Positions 40,956 through 46,892 of a DNA stretch of 64,000 nt are shown in pieces. The stretch comes from Segatella maculosa DSM 19339 = JCM 15638. GTDB lineage: Bacteria > Bacteroidota > Bacteroidia > Bacteroidales > Bacteroidaceae. The position numbers were made by a program, and so were the translations under genes. The notes under the pieces are model-generated. The model saw only the letters and a program-made list of their open reading frames with translations, did no database searches and was not told where the DNA came from. The stretch spans positions 1 to 64,000 of the forward strand of contig NZ_KB908324.1 of assembly GCF_000382385.1 (NCBI RefSeq). Direction: 5' to 3'. Numbering within the stretch: position 1 is the first letter of the stretch; each line of letters opens with the position of its first letter.

Positions 40956-41633
40956 ATGAAAGAGATTTCTTTCAAAGAGTACCTTGAAAACGAGGCTGAG
41001 AACGACCCAAACTTCTTTTACGAACTCTTCGATAATGAGGATTACGAGCAGAAGTGGGACTCTGTTTTATCTGAAGAAGATAGAGAAGAGTGGGATGATT
41101 TGCTCAACAAGGCTAACGATATTTGGTACAAAATGCTCGAAGACGAAGAGGAGGAGCAGCGTGCACGTATTAAATTTCAATTTGAAGATTTATTCGGCGG
41201 TAAAGATATAGAGGAATTCCGCGAGCTTGTTCAAAATCTGTATAACTACGATGATTTTAGCGAATATAAATCTGATGTAATTGATATGAACTATATCGAT
41301 GAAGAGGAATATAAAGAAATAGTAAAAGAGGCTATCGCTGAATATATCGAGAACAACAAGATAGAAGTAGAAATAAAGGAGCTAAACGATACAGACGTTG
41401 TTGAAGACGGTGATAACAGCTTTACTTATAAAGGTGAAGAGTATCAAGGCTTCGATAGTTCGGACGGCGGCGACTTCGATTGCACAAGCTGCGAGAACTT
41501 TGATTTAATCAATGAGGCGGTGCAGGACTCTGATTGTGAGGACAAAGAAGAATTAACAATGTTCCTCTGCGGTATGAATTTTGTCTACAAGAAAATGGTA
41601 GATGATGTAATGTATAAATTCTATTTCAAATAA
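40956..41633 (+). CDS. Highly acidic phage protein
   Basis: 225 residues from MKEISFKEYLENEAENDPNF; an in-frame ATG at 40899 would add 19 residues. By my count about 70 of 225 residues (31%) are Asp or Glu, spread evenly. It contains a possible Cys pair (DCTSCENFD). No family recognised. DNA-mimic anti-restriction or anti-defence proteins are similarly acidic, and accessory placement fits, but this is inference. Confidence 0.6.
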   Translation: MKEISFKEYLENEAENDPNFFYELFDNEDYEQKWDSVLSEEDREEWDDLLNKANDIWYKMLEDEEEEQRARIKFQFEDLFGGKDIEEFRELVQNLYNYDDFSEYKSDVIDMNYIDEEEYKEIVKEAIAEYIENNKIEVEIKELNDTDVVEDGDNSFTYKGEEYQGFDSSDGGDFDCTSCENFDLINEAVQDSDCEDKEELTMFLCGMNFVYKKMVDDVMYKFYFK

Positions 41634-41639
41634 ATACAA

Positions 41640-41663
41640 GCGCCAGACTTCACAGCCTGGCGC
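41640..41663 (+). other. GCGCCAG/CTGGCGC stem-loop
   Basis: A perfect 7-bp stem begins seven bases past the acidic protein's stop codon. It lacks a T-run, so it may protect the transcript end or slow polymerase. Confidence 0.5.
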
Positions 41664-41762
41664 ATGAAAATACTAAATAAAATTTAAACCTTCATCGCAA
41701 CCACTGTCGCGAGATTTAAAATTACATGAAGAATAACGTTTAACAACTAAATATATTGTATT

Positions 41763-41993
41763 ATGTATATAATTTCTTATCTAAAAATGCAAAACGGCAC
41801 ATGTCCACTCTTGCATGACGGTTCTAAAAGTAAAGAGTTTGAAAACTTAGAAAGAGCCTACGAGTTCTACACCGATGAGTGTAGATTAACCGAGTTCTGT
41901 AATAAGGGAACAGGAGAACACACCTCTCTTATGTTGTATGAAGATGACGGCATTCATCCGTCTATTGTTCAAGAAATAGATTTTTATGTGTAA
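41763..41993 (+). CDS. Small hypothetical phage protein
   Basis: 76 residues (MYIISYLKMQNGTCPLLHDG), mixed alpha/beta with a DECRLTEFCNKG Cys pair. Overlaps the next small gene by eight bases. Not recognised. Confidence 0.5.
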   Translation: MYIISYLKMQNGTCPLLHDGSKSKEFENLERAYEFYTDECRLTEFCNKGTGEHTSLMLYEDDGIHPSIVQEIDFYV

Positions 41994-42162
41994 AAGCACT
42001 TATTTTATTGAGTATAGTGAGGATAAGCAATATATATTCCTTGTGCGCACAAAAAAACCACGCTGGCGCATGGTTCTAAATAAAGACGAATTTGATGCTG
42101 ACAAACTTGCAGCCTCTTTACGAAAAGCAGCAGAGTTTTTAACTAAAAGAGTAAAACGATGA
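41986..42162 (+). CDS. Small hypothetical phage protein
   Basis: 58 residues (MCKSTYFIEYSEDKQYIFLV, then RTKKPRWRMVLNKDEFDADK). The strand-rich first half and basic C-terminal helix suggest a nucleic-acid or protein-binding module. It overlaps both neighbours, the next by ATGA, so the three small genes are translationally coupled. Confidence 0.5.
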   Translation: MCKSTYFIEYSEDKQYIFLVRTKKPRWRMVLNKDEFDADKLAASLRKAAEFLTKRVKR

Positions 42163-42347
42163 AGAAACTTGCAATAGTGAAAGTGGCACATCGGCATGGA
42201 GTTACTATTCCGATGATAGCCGAGAAATTGGGACTAAAAGAGCGCACGCTATCCTGGCGCATGGCACAAGATATGCGGTTGAGCTTTCTTCGTGAGATTG
42301 CGCAGGCTATTGGCTGCGATGTTCCTGATTTATTCATAGACGCTTGA
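42159..42347 (+). CDS. Small Cro/CI-type HTH protein
   Basis: 62 residues: GVTIPMIAEKLGLKERTLSW and FLREIAQAIGCDVPDLF form an XRE-type helix-turn-helix with the usual final DLF. It could regulate the late or accessory genes. It overlaps the previous gene by four bases and is closed by a terminator. Confidence 0.75.
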   Translation: MKKLAIVKVAHRHGVTIPMIAEKLGLKERTLSWRMAQDMRLSFLREIAQAIGCDVPDLFIDA

Positions 42348-42378
42348 TATATGTTGCAAAACATATATTTATAGAAAT

Positions 42379-42412
42379 AACTCTCTAATCGCTTGTAGGT
42401 TAGAGAGTTTTT
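42379..42412 (+). terminator. Terminator with promoter element in its loop (second example)
   Basis: AACTCTCTAA pairs with TTAGAGAGTT; the loop is TCGCTTGTAGG; TTTTTC follows. The loop CTTG is the -33 of the next promoter. Confidence 0.8.
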
Positions 42413-42423
42413 CTTTACTTTTG
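42392..42423 (+). promoter_or_regulatory. Promoter overlapping the terminator
   Basis: CTTG (42392-42395) in the hairpin loop, 20-base spacer, TACTTTTG (42416-42423). Drives the exonuclease-BRCT gene at 42548, after a leader of about 118 bases. Confidence 0.7.
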
Positions 42424-42547
42424 CAGATATAGACTTTGCATGAAGTTGAAGGTTTTTCGATTTTAGGCTTTTTGCTTGTGAAAGTAGGAAGCCGTTTTTA
42501 TCACGAAATATTATAACTCTTAATAAATAACGTAGTAAAAGTAAAAA

Positions 42548-43402
42548 ATGGAGAAGCACACCTTTACTGTCATTGATATCGAAACAATGACACCTGAAAG
42601 AACGAGTGCCTGTGCTTTGGGCCTTGTTCGTGTAGAGAACGATGTCATCGTTCAAAAGTTTTATTCTCTCATCAAACCTATCCCTGATGATAGAACAGTT
42701 ACTAACACCCATGTTCATGGGATTACTCCCGAAATGGTTGAGAATGCCCCTACTTTCCAAGATTTATGGCCGACAATTGAGCATTATATATCAGGGCAAG
42801 TGTTGGCAGCTCACAACACCTCTTTCGATCTTGATGTATTGAAAAAGGTGTCGGCACATTATGGTATAACTATTCCTATTACAGGCGTTGTTGACACTTT
42901 TTCGTTAACGCATCTTTCTTTAGATGAAACTTGTAAAGTGTTACATGTTGATTTAGGGAAACATCATGATGCCCTTTGTGATGCTACAGCTTGCGCAGAG
43001 ATAATCCTTGTGTTGTCGGGCGTGGAATTACCAAGGCCTACGGAAAGCATCCCGCATTTTGTCAAGCCTAAAGAAAAAACATTGAAAAAAGAGACGAAAC
43101 AACCTTTATCCCCTGAAGAAGTGGAGAATAAGGAAACTCCTTTCTTCATGAAAAGAGTAGTGCTGACAGGAAACCTTGAAATGTTCCCTGCTCGAGAAAC
43201 TATTGCAGAAGTGCTCAAAGCGTATGGTGCTGACATTAATACCTCTATATCTAAAAGGACAGATATTGTTATAGTTGGTAAAGGGGCAGGCCCGTCTAAA
43301 ATGCAGAAAATAGAGGATTTGCAAGCACAAGGTCACAATTTAAGAGTTATAGAAGAACCTGAATTGCTTAGCATAATGAAAGAATTTAATATTGAATTCT
43401 AA
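42548..43402 (+). CDS. DnaQ-like exonuclease with BRCT domain
   Basis: 284 residues. The N-terminal half is a DEDDh exonuclease: VIDIET (Asp10, Glu12), AAHNTSFDLDVL and KHHDALCDATACA. A Pro/Lys-rich linker leads to a BRCT domain at ~200-284 (KRVVLTGNLEMFPARETIAE, KRTDIVIVGKGAGPSKMQKI), like that of NAD-dependent ligase. The BRCT part would bring the nuclease to DNA ends or repair complexes. It is a close relative of the host gene at 11073-11561, which has no BRCT. It is single and bounded by hairpin-promoter elements on both sides. Confidence 0.88.
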   Translation: MEKHTFTVIDIETMTPERTSACALGLVRVENDVIVQKFYSLIKPIPDDRTVTNTHVHGITPEMVENAPTFQDLWPTIEHYISGQVLAAHNTSFDLDVLKKVSAHYGITIPITGVVDTFSLTHLSLDETCKVLHVDLGKHHDALCDATACAEIILVLSGVELPRPTESIPHFVKPKEKTLKKETKQPLSPEEVENKETPFFMKRVVLTGNLEMFPARETIAEVLKAYGADINTSISKRTDIVIVGKGAGPSKMQKIEDLQAQGHNLRVIEEPELLSIMKEFNIEF

Positions 43403-43407
43403 CTTTT

Positions 43408-43434
43408 CCCCGAAATCTCTTGCAGGTTTCGGGG
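43408..43434 (+). terminator. Terminator with promoter element in its loop (third example)
   Basis: CCCCGAAA (43408-43415) pairs with TTTCGGGG (43427-43434); the loop TCTCTTGCAGG agrees with the loop at 42389-42399 at 9 of 11 bases although the stems differ. ATATTTCTT follows. Confidence 0.8.
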
Positions 43435-43450
43435 ATATTTCTTAATTTTG
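43419..43450 (+). promoter_or_regulatory. Promoter overlapping the terminator and starting the structured RNA
   Basis: CTTG (43419-43422), 20-base spacer, TAATTTTG (43443-43450). The predicted transcript start is close to 43456, at the first copy of the GCTTAAAAGATAATG element. Confidence 0.7.
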
Positions 43451-43453
43451 CCA

Positions 43454-43683
43454 CTGCTTAAAAGATAATGGTAGACCATTCCGGCGAGCAGCGGTTACTT
43501 GCTCGGCAAAATTGCTCGGGCCTTTTTTATGCCCACAACTAACATATTTGGCGGTTGCCTTCTCGTAGATTTTTCAAAGCTCTTCGGAGTGGAAGCATTA
43601 TCTTTTAAGCAGCGAGATTGGCGACCGCCTTTCTCGTTTTACCGGCAACGCAGCGGAACTGCAGGAAAGCTTAAAAGATAATG
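43454..43683 (+). ncRNA. Structured leader or RNA with alternative pairings
   Basis: CTGCTTAAAAGATAATG at 43454-43470 can pair, 17 of 17, with CATTATCTTTTAAGCAG at 43596-43612. The same GCTTAAAAGATAATG recurs at 43669-43683, ending four bases before the ATG at 43688, and can pair with the same middle copy. Inside are a GGCGGTTGCC/GGCGACCGCC stem, a CGAGCA/TGCTCG stem and GGGC/GCCC. A promoter ends at 43450. The layout suggests a switch that exposes or hides the start of the next gene, or a stand-alone RNA. An ORF at 43499-43681 is rejected as a shadow. Confidence 0.55.
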
Positions 43684-43687
43684 TAAT

Positions 43688-43990
43688 ATGCAGCAACAAA
43701 CTATCCAGTTCGACGGTGTGCAAATTCAGCAGCGTGTCGATGTTCGCACAACTATCGCGAATGCAGTAAATTCAGTGGCTAACTATCTCAATCAACGTAG
43801 CGAGATCTATTCGCGGTTGTGTGACTTCTCCGTGACACGCCGCACGGTGCTCTACATGCACTTAGGTACAATCTGCTTAGGTGTGAGCGTATTTGCCGTG
43901 GTTTCTCATCCGCTTGTGGCCATTCCTGCTGCAGCTTGTGCAGGCTGGCTTGTTTACCGTTTGAACAGCAAGGAGGGAGGTAAGGAATAG
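43688..43990 (+). CDS. Small membrane protein
   Basis: 100 residues. A soluble N-terminal part (QQRVDVRTTIANAVNSVANY) leads to two membrane segments (VLYMHLGTICLGVSVFAVVS, PLVAIPAAACAGWLVYRL). Not recognised. Its translation start is next to the second copy of the RNA element, so it is probably regulated by that structure. Confidence 0.55.
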   Translation: MQQQTIQFDGVQIQQRVDVRTTIANAVNSVANYLNQRSEIYSRLCDFSVTRRTVLYMHLGTICLGVSVFAVVSHPLVAIPAAACAGWLVYRLNSKEGGKE

Positions 43991-44007
43991 CACAGTTAAT
44001 GAAAGTA

Positions 44008-44044
44008 AGTCGTATGCCTGGACCTGGGAAATAGCGACTTCATT
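44008..44044 (+). other. AAGTCG/CGACTT stem-loop between small genes
   Basis: AAGTCG pairs with CGACTT around an inner CC..GG. It lies between 43990 and the gene at 44073 without a T-run, so it may be a processing or regulatory hairpin. Confidence 0.35.
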
Positions 44045-44072
44045 ATAAAACCTTACAAATAAAAACAGAAAA

Positions 44073-44321
44073 ATGAAAACTTTTGGTATGATTGAGAATA
44101 ATTACAATGCGCAGGCTTGCAATGCTTTGCAAGACCTGCTCGATACATCAGCGCTCGAAGCGCGAATTGACCTCTGTAATGACATTACAGATAAAATTCT
44201 GTCGGGTGATGATTTCTCAGACGCAGAACTGCTTGATTACGTGCGCAGCTTTCACGCGCTTAGAAAACAATTTGAAATAATTCTAAAAGGTAAAAAAAAT
44301 GAACGAGAACAGCAAGATTGA
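44073..44321 (+). CDS. Small helical hypothetical protein
   Basis: 82 residues (ALQDLLDTSALEARIDLCND, FSDAELLDYVRSFHALRKQF), all-helical. Overlaps the next gene by 23 bases. Not recognised. Confidence 0.5.
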   Translation: MKTFGMIENNYNAQACNALQDLLDTSALEARIDLCNDITDKILSGDDFSDAELLDYVRSFHALRKQFEIILKGKKNEREQQD

Positions 44322-44550
44322 ACGCACCGTGCTTGATGCTTATTTCAGTACACGTGCTAATAATATCCCTCCCTCGCAAATGTCTCTTTTTGTCGAGGAC
44401 AACAAGACAACCTCTGAAATTATCGAAGCTTTAGACAGCACCTATCCGCTGACACAGCAAGATGTTGTTGGCTACATGTCGGAGAATGGTTTCCTACTTG
44501 AACCGGATGAGTCTGGCGGACTTGTTTGGAAAATATGGAGACTGAAATAA
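44299..44550 (+). CDS. Small hypothetical protein
   Basis: 83 residues (IERTVLDAYFSTRANNIPPS; YPLTQQDVVGYMSENGFLLE). The second half looks like a winged or helix-turn-helix segment. Coupled to the previous gene. Not recognised. Confidence 0.5.
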   Translation: MNENSKIERTVLDAYFSTRANNIPPSQMSLFVEDNKTTSEIIEALDSTYPLTQQDVVGYMSENGFLLEPDESGGLVWKIWRLK

Positions 44551-44604
44551 ATTTTTCTTTATTTAATACGTAGAAATACATTTTTTTACATAATTTTGTA
44601 CCAT

Positions 44605-44673
44605 ATTCGTCTGGAAACAGACAATTGGTTAAAATTCGGCTGCAGGCGTCGCGAGGACGTCTGCAGTTTTTTT
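44605..44673 (+). ncRNA. Candidate small phage RNA
   Basis: A -7-like TAATTTTG at 44591-44598 is followed by a GTCTG-GAAA-CAGAC hairpin with a GNRA-type loop (44609-44622), then a strong terminator: CTGCAG-G-CGTC, loop GCGAG, GACG-T-CTGCAG and seven T (44667-44673). Together these describe a transcript of about 70 nt. The -33 is weak (TTTA), so it could instead be the 3' end of the operon upstream. Confidence 0.4.
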
Positions 44674-44682
44674 GTGGGTACG

Positions 44683-44712
44683 AAAAAGCCCGAGGTGGCT
44701 CAACCTCGGGCT
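44683..44712 (-). terminator. Leftward terminator of the DUF5053 cassette
   Basis: AGCCCGAGGT pairs with ACCTCGGGCT; on the minus strand it ends in TTTTT. It lies 23 bases past the DUF5053 stop and faces the rightward terminator at 44640-44673. Confidence 0.85.
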
Positions 44713-44735
44713 ACTGTGTGATTAAAAAGAAAGGG

Positions 44736-45128
44736 CTATAAGGAAACGCCCAGCGAGCCTAATTGTGCAGACATGTCGGCAAGTGCATGCTTGAACGTCT
44801 GTCTTTCTTCTTCTGTGAAAGCAACCGGTTTGCCGTTGATGACATCACCATTTATCTTGTGTGCCAGCCATGAACGCGATTTGCCGAAGTAGTTGCGTGC
44901 GATGTAGGCCATTGAAAGCATCTTTGTCATCTCGCCCATTCTGTCTGCAATCGTAAGTTCTTCCACTCTGCTTGCGGTTGTCTTGATGAGATTTTCCAAT
45001 GCTTCTGTAAAAGCCTTTGGATCCTTATTCTTCAGTTTCTCCATTTCCATGGCAACCTTGTCTCTTTCTTTCTGTGTCTTTGCTGCTCTGTTTCTTGCTG
45101 CAAGTGCTTGTAATTCTTTTTTCATCAT
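44736..45128 (-). CDS. DUF5053 protein
   Basis: 130 residues. The second half (SMAYIARNYFGKSRSWLAHK, INGDVINGKPVAFTEEERQT) matches DUF5053, frequent in Bacteroidetes prophages, and contains a likely helix-turn-helix. The first half is a coiled coil. It is one of the few leftward genes within the rightward phage region and has its own promoter and terminator, like a separately controlled cassette. A repressor or modulator role is plausible but not shown. Confidence 0.8.
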   Translation of the reverse strand: MMKKELQALAARNRAAKTQKERDKVAMEMEKLKNKDPKAFTEALENLIKTTASRVEELTIADRMGEMTKMLSMAYIARNYFGKSRSWLAHKINGDVINGKPVAFTEEERQTFKHALADMSAQLGSLGVSL

Positions 45129-45145
45129 CTCTTTTCTGTTTTGTT

Positions 45146-45170
45146 GCCTGCCTCCCGAAGGAGGTCAGGC
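45146..45170. other. GCCTGCCTCC/GGAGGTCAGGC hairpin between cassette genes
   Basis: GCCTG-CCTCC, loop CGAA, GGAGG-T-CAGGC. It lies in the 42-base gap between the two leftward genes and might lower the amount of downstream transcript. Confidence 0.45.
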
Positions 45171-45320
45171 TTAATTGTTCTTGATTTTGTTTTCTAACGC
45201 TTCGATTTCCTTTTTTGCGATGTTCTGAAAGTGATTGGGGAACTTTTTCCAATTTTCTAAGTAGAACATCAAGTCATCTTCGCTTTCTTTGAGTTCCTTT
45301 GATTTTCTTCTTTTCTTCAT
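45171..45320 (-). CDS. Small basic helical protein of the DUF5053 cassette
   Basis: 49 residues (MKKRRKSKELKESEDDLMFY, then LENWKKFPNHFQNIAKKEIE). First gene after the leftward promoter at 45347-45378. It is a charged helical pair without a recognised family; a partner of the DUF5053 protein or a small regulator is possible. Confidence 0.5.
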   Translation of the reverse strand: MKKRRKSKELKESEDDLMFYLENWKKFPNHFQNIAKKEIEALENKIKNN

Positions 45321-45346
45321 GTAGTCCTTTCTTTTAATTCACATTG

Positions 45347-45410
45347 CAAAGATAATCAACATTTGTTGAATATGCAAATTTTTAGGCATTTATTTTCAAC
45401 ATTTGTTGAA
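45347..45410 (-). promoter_or_regulatory. Leftward promoter with operator palindromes
   Basis: On the minus strand TTTG (plus 45375-45378), a 20-base spacer and TATCTTTG (plus 45347-45354) give a consensus promoter. The palindrome TCAACATTTGTTGAA (45356-45370) lies exactly in the spacer; a second, longer copy TTCAACATTTGTTGAA is at 45395-45410, upstream of the -33. This is a typical arrangement for repression by a dimeric protein. Confidence 0.75.
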
Positions 45411-45533
45411 AAAGATGTTATTTCCTATAAAATAGTTCTGCAATCAATATCAAATCACATGATAATCTGCATGATATTGCACGCTGCTTTGCATCGGGTA
45501 ATCATGCCAGATGATGCACTTTGCATTTGTATT

Positions 45534-45563
45534 TTTGTCAGCTTGTATTCTCTGTTACCTTTG
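45534..45563 (+). promoter_or_regulatory. Promoter of the portal/tail operon
   Basis: TTTG (45534-45537), an 18-base spacer and TACCTTTG (45556-45563). Its position shows that the gene starts at 45583 and not further upstream. Confidence 0.65.
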
Positions 45564-45582
45564 TGTTGTAAATAGAATTTGT

Positions 45583-46641
45583 ATGATTACTGTCTTAAAA
45601 TCTCTTTCGGGTACCTATTTCAGTGCATCAATTCCCGATTTGTCTTTCACTATCGGGGGCAGTCGAGCAGGCGTTGTCATGACGGTTGACGGTGTGAAAA
45701 TGTATGACGAGCATCTTTATCAGTATGACGGCAGCATTGAACTCACCGACCTCTCCGCACTCTTCACCTCGTATGCACATGCAAGGTTGAGTGTCGATAT
45801 TGCTATTACAATTACCGACCTCGGCGACAATGATGCCGTGATAGATACAAAGGTGCTGAATGCTAAGGTAGTCTATTGCGCTGCTGACTTCACACAAGGC
45901 ACTGTAACGGCTAAGGCTGAAGACTTTCTGCGCACGCATTTTCTGTCTATTTACAGCGGTGACCGCGTGTCGGCCTTGGGGCGCTTGGAGTTCCTGCACT
46001 ATATCGGTACCGACTCGGCAGCTGTCAAGGCGACCTATGTTGACGGCTCAACAGCTGACTTTACTGCTCCGAAAGTGCAGGGTAACAATAAGTATTCAAC
46101 TGTTGACGTTTCTCCCTCACGCTTTGCGAAAGCGGGCAAGGAACTTGACTTCTTTGTTGTCAAGGCTGGCGAACGCACACAAAAATATATGATTGACTGG
46201 ACTCATCCTGATTGCGCACCTATCTTGATGTTTGAGAACTCTTTCGGCTGTGATGAATTGATGTATTGCGTAGGTAAACATCAGGTCAGCCCCTCGTTCA
46301 AGCGCACGACGGTTAATGTGCTGGGTAAGACGCGTAATATAGAGATTGTTGAAAACCGACTCTTCAAGGCTGATACTGGCTATCTCACGGTTGCACAGCA
46401 AAATTGGGTGGACGAACTCTTTCGCGCTGAGCGCGTGCATGTCGTGAATTTCGTCAACGGACAGCCTGTTGTCGGCAAGGAGGTGACACTTACAGAGTCG
46501 AAATCAGAGGTGTCAAACCTTGATGATGAGATAGCGCGCTTCACTTTTTCTTATCAGTATGCGCAGCGCATTCACAACGTTATTGACCTGCAACGTGCAG
46601 GCCGAATTTTCGATAACACTTTTGATAATACTTTTGATTAA
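45583..46641 (+). CDS. Phage structural protein (function unknown)
   Basis: 352 residues from the ATG at 45583, which follows the promoter. Beta-rich text (MITVLKSLSGTYFSASIPDL, VDIAITITDLGDNDAVID) and a late ADTGYLTVAQQNWVDELFRA suggest a tail or connector component. It ends in the four-residue duplication FDNTFDNTFD. The next gene starts on the last base of the stop codon. Not recognised further. Confidence 0.6.
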   Translation: MITVLKSLSGTYFSASIPDLSFTIGGSRAGVVMTVDGVKMYDEHLYQYDGSIELTDLSALFTSYAHARLSVDIAITITDLGDNDAVIDTKVLNAKVVYCAADFTQGTVTAKAEDFLRTHFLSIYSGDRVSALGRLEFLHYIGTDSAAVKATYVDGSTADFTAPKVQGNNKYSTVDVSPSRFAKAGKELDFFVVKAGERTQKYMIDWTHPDCAPILMFENSFGCDELMYCVGKHQVSPSFKRTTVNVLGKTRNIEIVENRLFKADTGYLTVAQQNWVDELFRAERVHVVNFVNGQPVVGKEVTLTESKSEVSNLDDEIARFTFSYQYAQRIHNVIDLQRAGRIFDNTFDNTFD

Positions 46642-46889
46642 TGAATAAGCCTATTCACATCACAGAAATGCGCAAGCAGTTAGATATAGCTGCTATTCGC
46701 AAGCAACTGGTCAACTTGAAATGTTGGAAGCTTAAGACCGGTGACATTATTGAGTATAAAGGCTGGTTGGTAAAATCGGGGCATTGGCGCGGTGGTACTC
46801 ATCGGCTGATAAATCCTAACAATCGGCAGATACGCGAGGTGCGCGATGTGTGTATCTTTGAGTTTATGGGCGCAGAAATCTATATGTAA
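46641..46889 (+). CDS. Small basic phage protein
   Basis: 82 residues (IRKQLVNLKCWKLKTGDIIE, YKGWLVKSGHWRGGTHRLIN), a small beta-barrel-like text. It shares one base with the previous stop and lies three bases before the portal gene. Not recognised; a minor virion or assembly protein is likely. Confidence 0.55.
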   Translation: MNKPIHITEMRKQLDIAAIRKQLVNLKCWKLKTGDIIEYKGWLVKSGHWRGGTHRLINPNNRQIREVRDVCIFEFMGAEIYM

Positions 46890-46892
46890 AAA

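Noticed and set aside
43499..43681. 60-codon ORF within the structured RNA region
   Set aside because: The region is better explained by inverted repeats; the ORF text is shapeless and starts inside the fold.
45511..45582. Longer N-terminus for the structural gene at 45583
   Set aside because: The extension spans a good -33/-7 promoter and would add a Cys-rich membrane-like stretch foreign to the protein.
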